Position numbers and translations under genes: made by a program. Positions 1 through 5,301 of a stretch of DNA of 18,816 nt are shown here, one piece after another. The stretch is from an uncultured Lachnospiraceae bacterium. GTDB taxonomy: Bacteria > Bacillota > Clostridia > Lachnospirales > Lachnospiraceae. A model generated the notes under the pieces. That model searched no databases and was not told the origin of the DNA. It worked only from the letters and a program-made list of their open reading frames with translations. How positions within the stretch are numbered: position 1 is the first letter of the stretch; each line of letters starts with the position of its first letter. The stretch is taken from assembly GCA_910585555.1 (NCBI GenBank), contig CAJUFU010000062.1, forward strand, positions 1-18,816, in the 5' to 3' direction.

Positions 1-53
1 AGAGCGTCGCATTGGTAGTGCGGAGGTCACGGGTCCGATTCCCGTCAGCAGCT
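1..53 (+). tRNA. tRNA-Thr(GGT), 3' part; 5' end outside window
   Basis: The window opens inside a tRNA at the end of the D-arm. The anticodon stem pairs 7-11 with 19-23, and the 7-base loop at 12-18 carries anticodon GGT at 14-16, which reads the Thr codon ACC. The T-stem pairs 29-33 with 41-45. The 3' acceptor strand is 46-52, with T53 as discriminator and no encoded CCA. The T-loop at 34-40 reads TCCGATT, so the base at the position of universal pseudouridine 55 is C instead of T. The 5' acceptor strand and most of the D-arm are missing because of the window edge, not because the gene is broken. Confidence 0.9.
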
Positions 54-72
54 TTTTGGCCGTAATGCAACA

Positions 73-178
73 GAATAACAGGGGCGCTGGACACAAGTCC
101 GGCTGAGATGTAGAGGTGTAATGTCACTTCCGGTCCCTTGAACCTGATCCGGGTAATGCCGGCGTAGGAAGAATATTC
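73..178 (+). promoter_or_regulatory. TPP riboswitch (THI element)
   Basis: The conserved THI-box blocks are present in order: GGGGCGC at 81-87, GGCTGAGATG at 101-110, CCCTTGAACCTGATCCGGGT at about 134-153, and GCCGGCGTAGGAAG at about 158-171. A short closing P1 helix can be drawn between 73-77 and 174-178. The element lies directly before an intrinsic terminator and thiT, so thiamine pyrophosphate binding should favour termination and shut off thiamine uptake. The riboswitch begins only about 20 bases after the tRNA-Thr 3' end, and I see no convincing promoter between them. Confidence 0.95.
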
Positions 179-245
179 GACGTAACAGTCTGACTGTAGG
201 TTGGACTTAGACTGTTTGTGTAATAGAATAGATGTCGATTTTTTC

Positions 246-283
246 GTACCGCGTTATACCTGAATGTATTGCGGTACTTTTTT
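246..283 (+). terminator. Riboswitch-controlled intrinsic terminator
   Basis: A perfect 7-bp inverted repeat, GTACCGC at 246-252 and GCGGTAC at 271-277, is followed by six T residues. It lies between the TPP aptamer and the thiT Shine-Dalgarno site. A second hairpin, AACAGTCT at 184-191 with AGACTGTT at 208-215, sits between the aptamer and the terminator and may take part in the switch. Termination as the ligand-bound state is inferred from the position. Confidence 0.85.
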
Positions 284-304
284 ATTATGAAGGAGAAGAC
301 ATCT

Positions 305-871
305 ATGACACAAAAGAACAAAATCCGCGCTCTGACAGAGGGCGCAATCATGATTGCCGCGGCAACGGTATTGGGGTATTTTCGGATATTCCGGTTTCCC
401 TCCGGCGGGTCTGTTGATTTGGCGCTGGTTCCGATTCTGGTTTACTGCCTGCGCTGGGGTCCCAGATATTCCCTGATCTGCTGTTTTGTCAACGGTGTAC
501 TGCAGTATTTTCTGGGCGGAGGAATTGCGATTTCGTGGCAGTCCATGCTGCTTGATTATGTGGTCGCTTATACACTCGTATTTTTATGCGGCTTCGGCGC
601 GGGTAAGAAATTTGGCTGGCTGTGGGGCACTGTTTTAGGCTCTTTCGGGCGCTGGGTGTCCTTGACATTGTCCGGCGGGCTGCTATGGTATATGTATATG
701 CCGGAAGTATTTTTAGGGATGCCGATGAAGAATCCATGGATTTATTCGATGCTGTTAAATGGGGTGCTTGTGCTGGCAGTTATGGCGGTGGATTTGATAG
801 TACTTGGCATTATGCAGAGCGTTCCGGCGGTGAGGAAGATTGTGATGTCAGATCAGATGGGAAATAGTTAA
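305..871 (+). CDS. thiT: Thiamine ECF transporter substrate-binding protein ThiT
   Basis: This encodes the membrane S-component that binds thiamine and works with the shared ECF energising module (EcfA, EcfA', EcfT). The 188-aa product has about six hydrophobic segments and is close to the usual length of about 180-190 aa. It carries an N-terminal region ending in an FPSGGSVDLA stretch and a LLDY motif in the middle, where ThiT proteins have ligand-binding acidic and aromatic residues. The ATG at 305 was chosen because AAGGAG at 290-295 lies 9 bases upstream. An in-frame ATG at 287 overlaps that site and is less likely. The upstream TPP riboswitch independently supports thiamine as substrate. 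No ECF module genes are in the window, as expected for a group II system. I see no terminator right after the gene. Confidence 0.95.
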   Translation: MTQKNKIRALTEGAIMIAAATVLGYFRIFRFPSGGSVDLALVPILVYCLRWGPRYSLICCFVNGVLQYFLGGGIAISWQSMLLDYVVAYTLVFLCGFGAGKKFGWLWGTVLGSFGRWVSLTLSGGLLWYMYMPEVFLGMPMKNPWIYSMLLNGVLVLAVMAVDLIVLGIMQSVPAVRKIVMSDQMGNS

Positions 872-902
872 CAGGCAGGGAAGTTGTAAGCAAAAGAAAA
901 TG

Positions 903-931
903 TTGACGTGAAAACCCCATCAGTGTAAGAT
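903..931 (+). promoter_or_regulatory. Predicted sigma-A promoter of the 938-1140 RNA
   Basis: The -35 box TTGACG (903-908) and -10 box TAAGAT (926-931) are separated by exactly 17 bases. No protein gene follows, but a run of hairpins ending in an intrinsic terminator does. The predicted start of transcription is near 938. This is assigned by match to the consensus only. Confidence 0.6.
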
Positions 932-937
932 CGGATT

Positions 938-1140
938 ATAAAAAACAGGGATGCCGAAACATCCCCATTTCCTAAACTGCCACTTGAAAACTAAAAGTGG
1001 ATAGTTTATAATCAGTACAGAAGGTAACGGAGATTTTGGTGAGTCCCCATTACCCCAGACGGAAACTTGTGTGAATTATAACAATGAGTTACAAGACAAC
1101 AGGCTATCCCCTATTTGCGGTAGAGGATAGCCATTTTTCT
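938..1140 (+). ncRNA. Candidate structured non-coding RNA, about 200 nt
   Basis: The interval has its own promoter and terminator and no credible reading frame. Four hairpins can be read directly. H1 pairs GGGATG (948-953) with CATCCC (960-965). H2 pairs AAACT and CCACTT (974-985) with AAGTGG and AGTTT (995-1007). H3 pairs GGTAACGG (1023-1030) with CCATTACC (1047-1054), with one C-A mismatch. H4 is the terminator at 1102-1132. A weaker CTTGT/ACAAG pairing (about 1067-1095) is possible between H3 and H4. The length fits several clostridial RNA classes such as 6S or raiA RNA, but the ends do not pair as in 6S RNA and I cannot place it in a named family. It could also be a 3' UTR or a leader that has lost its gene. 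Confidence 0.55.
1102..1138 (+). terminator. Intrinsic terminator of the candidate RNA
   Basis: GGCTATCC (1102-1109) pairs perfectly with GGATAGCC (1125-1132). Inside it, CTA (1111-1113) pairs with TAG (1121-1123) around the loop TTTGCGG. Five T residues follow at 1134-1138. This is one of the strongest intrinsic terminators in the window. Confidence 0.8.
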
Positions 1141-1310
1141 GTCTATTTACGGTTGTTGTGATTATCTATGTAAGCTAAAGCGGAAAATACCACTAAGAGA
1201 AGTATATCACATTATATCGGATATTGCCATATAATTATTCTTGTTTTCGTATATAAAAGTAGGAATGATTACTGATTTTAGAATGTAGTGAGAATTAAGA
1301 ACATAAAAAA
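1141..1310. other. AT-rich intergenic stretch with no recognised feature
   Basis: Between the RNA terminator and the 3' end of tRNA-Val I see no gene, strong repeat or copy of the tRNA 3' end that would mark an integration site. The only signal is a run of six A at 1305-1310, which is a T-tract immediately after tRNA-Val on the minus strand and may help end its transcript. Confidence 0.5.
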
Positions 1311-1384
1311 TGGAAGCAAAGGGGCTCGAACCCTTGGCCTCCCGCTAGTCAGGCGAGCGCTCATCCCAGCTGAGCTATGCTTCC
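1311..1384 (-). tRNA. tRNA-Val(GAC)
   Basis: This is a complete cloverleaf on the minus strand. The acceptor is GGAAGCA/TGCTTCC with discriminator A, the D-stem is GCTC/GAGC, the anticodon stem is CTCGC/GCGGG around the loop CTGACTA, and the T-arm is AAGGG-TTCGAGC-CCCTT. The anticodon GAC (complement of 1348-1350) reads the Val codon GTC. No CCA is encoded. It lies between the candidate RNA and the divergent T-box promoter. Confidence 0.95.
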
Positions 1385-1392
1385 ATAGGCTA

Positions 1393-1420
1393 ATTATAAC
1401 ATGTGAACGATAGAAAGCAA
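1393..1420 (-). promoter_or_regulatory. Promoter of tRNA-Val
   Basis: On the minus strand, -35 TTGCTT (complement of 1415-1420) and a perfect -10 TATAAT (complement of 1393-1398) are 16 bases apart. The predicted start falls just before the tRNA 5' end. It is back to back with the T-box promoter at 1437. Confidence 0.8.
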
Positions 1421-1436
1421 CAGGATTTTTAAATGC

Positions 1437-1465
1437 TTGACAAAATCCCAAACTTTGCATATTCT
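1437..1465 (+). promoter_or_regulatory. Promoter of the cysE-cysS T-box operon
   Basis: A perfect -35 TTGACA (1437-1442), a 17-base spacer and -10 TATTCT (1460-1465) give an expected start near 1472, just before stem I of the T-box. It is probably always on, with control exerted at the downstream T-box terminator. Confidence 0.85.
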
Positions 1466-1471
1466 AATTAT

Positions 1472-1740
1472 TGTAGACAGTGAAGGAGAAGAGTACCTTT
1501 CTTCCTGGTGCCAGAGAGAATCTGCCGGTGGCTGGAAGCAGATTTCGCGAAGGGGAGAGGGAAGTGCGCTCCGGAGTCAGACGAGGGGAAAAGCCGCGGG
1601 AGCGGTTCTAAGTATCTTCGTCCGGTCAGCCCCGTTACAGGCTTTGAGTGAAAAACTGCAAGCAGTTTTTAAGTAGAGTGGAACCGCGGATGAATTCGTC
1701 TCTATTTCCGGCAGGAAAAGACGTATGAACCGCGTTTTTT
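1472..1740 (+). promoter_or_regulatory. T-box riboswitch, cysteine specific
   Basis: The leader has the T-box core AGAGTGGAACCGCGG at 1675-1689, a stem III-type hairpin AAAACTGC/GCAGTTTT at about 1652-1669, and a terminator at 1685-1740. Stem I occupies about 1480-1590. A TGC triplet at 1565-1567, in the 3' side of stem I within a GAAGTGCG context, fits the specifier for tRNA-Cys. This agrees with the genes it controls, cysE and cysS. By T-box logic, uncharged tRNA-Cys pairs with the specifier and the T-box bulge, stabilises the antiterminator and allows transcription. The specifier assignment rests on position and context, not on a full fold. Confidence 0.9.
1685..1740 (+). terminator. T-box regulated intrinsic terminator
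   Basis: CGCGG (1685-1689) pairs with CCGCG (1730-1734), and CGTCT (1697-1701) pairs with AGACG (1719-1723). Six T residues follow at 1735-1740. The 5' strand overlaps the T-box core, so terminator and antiterminator exclude each other. Confidence 0.85.
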
Positions 1741-1807
1741 GATGTCTGCGGGCTGTATTTGATATGTGCCTGGGGCATGGTTATTTGTTGTATAAGGGAG
1801 TGGCACT

Positions 1808-2479
1808 ATGGGATTTTTCAATAATATTAAGGAAGAGATACGTGTGGTAAGAGAACGGGATCCGGCCATTCATTCCAATATGGAGGTTTTTCTTTATCCT
1901 AGTTTCAAAGTCATGTTCTATTATCGGCTGGCCCACAAACTGTATTTGAAGAGACGTTACTTTCTGGCCCGGTGGATATCCCAGAAAGGAGTGAGAAAGA
2001 CCGGTATCGAGATACATCCGGGAGCGCAGATCGGTAAGGGATTCTTCATTGATCATGGCAATGGCGTCATCATCGGAGAGACAACGGTGATTGGAGACAA
2101 TGTAACGCTTTATCAGGGCGTGACTCTGGGAGGAACGGGCAAGGAGCAGGGCAAGCGTCATCCCACTGTGGGGAATAATGTGATGATTAGCACCGGAGCC
2201 AAGGTGCTTGGTTCTTTTAAGATTGGAGATAACAGTAAGATTGGAGCAGGCAGTGTGGTGCTTGCGGAAGTGCCGCCCAATTCCACTGTGGTGGGCGTGC
2301 CGGGACGTGTCGTCAAGCGGGATAATATGAGTCTGCCTCAGGAAGAGCTGGACCAGACCCATCTGCCGGACCCGGTGCGGGAGGATATTGTGCTTTTGCA
2401 GAAGGCCAACGCAGAATTGACCAATCGGCTGCTTGATCTGGAGCGGGAGCTTAAGATTTGGCGGAAAGAAAAACAGTGA
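1808..2479 (+). CDS. cysE: Serine O-acetyltransferase CysE
   Basis: The enzyme transfers an acetyl group from acetyl-CoA to serine, giving O-acetylserine, the acceptor of sulfide in cysteine synthesis. The 223-aa protein has the short N-terminal helical region of the EpsC/CysE type found in Gram-positives. A left-handed hexapeptide-repeat domain follows at about residues 65-175. Family catalytic histidines are visible at His83 (in HGNGVIIGET) and His118 (in KRHPTVGNNV). The C-terminal 30 residues or so look like a coiled coil. ATG 1808 has AAGGGAG at 1794-1800. It is the first gene after the cysteine T-box and probably shares a transcript with cysS, 71 bases downstream. Confidence 0.96.
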   Translation: MGFFNNIKEEIRVVRERDPAIHSNMEVFLYPSFKVMFYYRLAHKLYLKRRYFLARWISQKGVRKTGIEIHPGAQIGKGFFIDHGNGVIIGETTVIGDNVTLYQGVTLGGTGKEQGKRHPTVGNNVMISTGAKVLGSFKIGDNSKIGAGSVVLAEVPPNSTVVGVPGRVVKRDNMSLPQEELDQTHLPDPVREDIVLLQKANAELTNRLLDLERELKIWRKEKQ

Positions 2480-2520
2480 GTCGTGAGAACGTTGACACGG
2501 GAGGAAACAAGACCCGTAAT

Positions 2521-2548
2521 GTTAAGGAGGCATAGTTAAGGAGGCATA
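2521..2548 (+). repeat. Perfect 14-bp tandem duplication carrying the cysS Shine-Dalgarno site
   Basis: The unit GTTAAGGAGGCATA occurs twice with no gap, at 2521-2534 and 2535-2548, directly before the cysS start at 2551. Each copy holds a full AAGGAGG. The downstream copy is at normal spacing to the ATG, and the upstream copy is 14 bases further away. Confidence 0.97.
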
Positions 2549-2550
2549 GA

Positions 2551-3960
2551 ATGAAAGTATATAACACATTATCCAGAAAAAAGGAAGAGTTTGTACCCTT
2601 AAAGGAGGGGCAGGTCAGTATGTATGTCTGCGGACCGACGGTATATAATCTGATACACATCGGTAATGCCAGGCCTATGATCGTTTTTGACACGGTGCGC
2701 CGTTATATGGAGCACAAGGGATATGCGGTCAATTACGTATCCAACTTTACGGATGTGGATGATAAGATTATTAAGAAAGCCAATGAGGAAGGAACGGACG
2801 CATCTGTGATTTCTGAGCGTTATATTGCGGAGTGTAAGAAAGATATGGAGGCGCTGCATGTGAAGCCTGCCACCACGCATCCTAAGGCGACCTGCGAGAT
2901 TGACGGTATGATTGATATGATCAGTACGCTGATTGCAAAAGGGAATGCCTATGTGGCGGAGGATGGCACGGTCTATTTTAAGACCAGAAGTTTTGCAGAG
3001 TATGGCAAGCTTTCCCATAAGAATCTGGACGATCTGCGAAGCGGTGAGCGGTCTCTTCTGGTATCCGGCGAGGACCAGAAGCAGGATCCTTTGGATTTCG
3101 TGCTGTGGAAGCCTAAGAAGGAAGGCGAGCCGTTCTGGGATGCTCCCTGGTGTCAGGGACGGCCTGGCTGGCACATCGAATGTTCCGTGATGAGTAAGAA
3201 GTATCTGGGCGATGAGATTGATATTCATGCGGGGGGCGAGGATTTGATTTTTCCCCATCATGAGAATGAAATTGCCCAGTCGGAGGCAGCCAACGGCAAG
3301 CCGTTTGCAAAGTATTGGATGCATAACGGGTTTTTAAATATTGATAATAAGAAGATGTCCAAGTCGTTAGGAAATTTCTTTACGGTGCGTGATATCGGTG
3401 AGAAATATGATCTCCAGGTGCTCCGGTTCTTCATGCTGTCTGCGCATTACAGGAGTCCGTTGAATTTCAGTGCGGAACTGATGGAGGCGGCCAAGAATGG
3501 GTTAGACAGGATTGTGACCAGCGTAGACAATCTGAACTTCCTGTTGGAGAGTGCAGGCGGTAAGGAGCTTAGTGAGGCTGAGGAAAAGCTTCTGCAGGAA
3601 GCGCAAGGATTTGTGGACAAGTTTGATGAGGCCATGGATGACGATTTTAACACGGCGGATGCCATTTCCGCTATTTTTGAGCTGGTTAAATTTGCCAACA
3701 CCCATGCGGATGCTGCATCCAGCAGTGCCTTCTTGCAGGCGCTGAAAGAAGAGATTGTGATGTTGTCTGATATCTGCGGCCTGGTGGTGGAGAAACGAAA
3801 AGAGATGTTGGATGAAGAAATAGAGGCGTTGATCAAGGAGCGGCAGGAAGCCAGAAAGGCGAAGAATTTCGCAAGGGCGGATGAGATACGAGATATTCTG
3901 ACAGAAAAAGGCATCCTTCTGGAAGACACGCGAGAGGGCGTCAAATGGAAGAGGGCGTAA
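2551..3960 (+). CDS. cysS: Cysteinyl-tRNA synthetase
   Basis: This class I aminoacyl-tRNA synthetase charges tRNA-Cys. The 469-aa length is normal. The HIGH signature appears as HIGN at residues 36-39 and KMSKS at 268-272. The zinc-binding residues of the family can be seen at Cys27 (CGPTVYN), Cys211 (GWHIECSVMS) and the HHENE segment near 236. The C-terminal helical anticodon region ends in the usual ARADEIRDIL and GVKWKR stretches. ATG 2551 is preceded by a duplicated Shine-Dalgarno sequence. Control by the upstream Cys T-box couples production to tRNA-Cys charging. The last 16 bases overlap mrnC. Confidence 0.98.
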   Translation: MKVYNTLSRKKEEFVPLKEGQVSMYVCGPTVYNLIHIGNARPMIVFDTVRRYMEHKGYAVNYVSNFTDVDDKIIKKANEEGTDASVISERYIAECKKDMEALHVKPATTHPKATCEIDGMIDMISTLIAKGNAYVAEDGTVYFKTRSFAEYGKLSHKNLDDLRSGERSLLVSGEDQKQDPLDFVLWKPKKEGEPFWDAPWCQGRPGWHIECSVMSKKYLGDEIDIHAGGEDLIFPHHENEIAQSEAANGKPFAKYWMHNGFLNIDNKKMSKSLGNFFTVRDIGEKYDLQVLRFFMLSAHYRSPLNFSAELMEAAKNGLDRIVTSVDNLNFLLESAGGKELSEAEEKLLQEAQGFVDKFDEAMDDDFNTADAISAIFELVKFANTHADAASSSAFLQALKEEIVMLSDICGLVVEKRKEMLDEEIEALIKERQEARKAKNFARADEIRDILTEKGILLEDTREGVKWKRA

Positions 3961-4385
3961 CGATTTTGCAGGCAATCAAACAGGAGTTTGCCTGCAAAGA
4001 GATTGACATCAGGACCTATTCTCCGCTGACCCTGGCCTATATCGGCGATGCCATTTATGATCTGGTGATTCGTACGATTGTGGTGGAGCGGGGCAATACT
4101 TCTCCTAACAAGTTGCATAAAAAGACGGTGAAATATGTCAGCGCCGTGGTGCAGGCGCAACTGATCGACGGGCTTTATGAGGAATTGACGAAAGAGGAAC
4201 AGGAGATTTACAGAAGGGGACGAAACGCCAAATCCTATACCACGGCCAAAAACGCTTCCGTTATAGAATATCGGAAAGCCACCGGGCTGGAGGCGCTGTG
4301 CGGATATCTATATCTGCAGGGCAGACAGGAGCGGCTGCTGGAGCTGATTAAGAAGGCAATCACCGGGCTGGGTATGGAAATTTGA
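3945..4385 (+). CDS. mrnC: Mini-ribonuclease III
   Basis: Mini-III is a dimeric RNase III-like enzyme without a dsRNA-binding domain that matures 23S rRNA ends in Bacillota. The 146-aa protein is one RNase III fold, with the family motif YIGDAIYDLVIR at residues 32-43 in which Asp35 is the expected metal ligand. It also has the conserved GRNAK segment near residues 91-95. ATG 3945 lies inside the end of cysS, so the two genes overlap by 16 bases and are probably translationally coupled. The cysS-mrnC-rlmB order is common in Bacillota and joins tRNA charging with rRNA processing. Confidence 0.95.
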   Translation: MEEGVTILQAIKQEFACKEIDIRTYSPLTLAYIGDAIYDLVIRTIVVERGNTSPNKLHKKTVKYVSAVVQAQLIDGLYEELTKEEQEIYRRGRNAKSYTTAKNASVIEYRKATGLEALCGYLYLQGRQERLLELIKKAITGLGMEI

Positions 4386-4479
4386 GGCCGGATTGGGCTG
4401 AGGATACTCTATGGTAAAGAATACGCCGTGATGGGATGAAACTGACAGAAGAATATAATCGGCTGCGTGTGCCAGGAGT

Positions 4480-5301
4480 ATGGCGGTGAAAGTGAAAGAA
4501 AGCAGGAAAATACCAACTATGAAAGAGAGAAATAGAAAAGAACGAGACTTAGAAGGACAGAAGCAGGAGGGCGCAGAATTAACCATAGAGGGCAGAAATT
4601 CTGTGATTGAAGCGTTTCGTGCCGGGAAGACCATAGACAGGCTGTACATTTTGGATGGCTGTAAGGATGGCCCGATTATGACGATCAAACGGGAGGCATC
4701 TAAGCAGGGGACCATGATCAAATATGTGACCAAGGAACGGCTGGACCAGATGTCCGGGACGGGCAAGCACCAGGGCGTGATCGCCAGTGCGGCGGCTTAC
4801 AGCTATAGTGAGGTTGCGGATATGTTACAAAAGGCGCGGGAAAAGGGAGAGGCGCCCTTTCTTCTGCTTCTTGACGGTGTAGAAGACCCGCATAATCTGG
4901 GGGCTATCATCCGTACAGCCAACCAGGCAGGTGTCCATGGGGTGATTATTCCCAAGAATCGGGCGGTGGGCCTGACGGGAACTGTGGCAAAAGCGTCTGC
5001 GGGGGCTTTGTATTATACGCCGGTAGCGAAGGTGACAAATCTTAGTCAGACCATCGAAGAGCTTAAGAAGGAAGGACTCTGGTTCGTCTGTGCAGATATG
5101 GACGGCACACCCATGTATCAGCTGGATTTAAAAGGTTCTATTGGGCTTGTAGTAGGAGGAGAGGGAAACGGTGTGGGCCGTCTGGTGAAGGAAAAGTGCG
5201 ACATGTGCGCGGCAATTCCCATGCGGGGAGATATTGATTCCTTAAATGTGTCTGTGGCGGCAGGGGTGCTTGCTTATGAGATTGTAAGGCAGAGAATGTG
5301 A
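4480..5301 (+). CDS. rlmB: 23S rRNA (guanosine 2'-O)-methyltransferase RlmB
   Basis: This SPOUT/TrmH-family enzyme methylates a ribose in the 23S rRNA peptidyl-transferase region. Up to 273 aa are encoded. After a charged N-terminal tail of about 33 residues comes the substrate-binding domain (IEGRNSVIEAFRAG). The knotted methyltransferase domain follows, with motif 1 DGVEDPHNLGAIIRTANQAG, motif 2 VVGGEGNGV and motif 3 IPMRGDIDSLNVSVAAGV. The start is uncertain. ATG 4480 is only one base from AGGAG (4474-4478), GTG 4486 sits at ideal spacing from the same site, and ATG 4519 has AGGAA ten bases upstream. The 94 bases after mrnC show no promoter or terminator. The stop codon overlaps the start of the next gene (TGATG). 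Confidence 0.93.
   Translation: MAVKVKESRKIPTMKERNRKERDLEGQKQEGAELTIEGRNSVIEAFRAGKTIDRLYILDGCKDGPIMTIKREASKQGTMIKYVTKERLDQMSGTGKHQGVIASAAAYSYSEVADMLQKAREKGEAPFLLLLDGVEDPHNLGAIIRTANQAGVHGVIIPKNRAVGLTGTVAKASAGALYYTPVAKVTNLSQTIEELKKEGLWFVCADMDGTPMYQLDLKGSIGLVVGGEGNGVGRLVKEKCDMCAAIPMRGDIDSLNVSVAAGVLAYEIVRQRM

Noticed and set aside
1084..1161. A 25-codon frame starting ATG at 1084 within the hairpin region
   Set aside because: It has no ribosome site, and its middle is the stem of the terminator at 1102-1132, so it is probably a chance frame in the RNA gene.
872..1310. Remnant of a mobile element next to tRNA-Val
   Set aside because: I see no integrase, terminal repeat or duplicated tRNA end. 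The hairpins are better explained by one RNA with its own promoter and terminator.
2599..3324. Long minus-strand frame of 241 codons opposite cysS
   Set aside because: It is a shadow frame in codon-biased DNA, and cysS on the other strand has all its motifs and full length.
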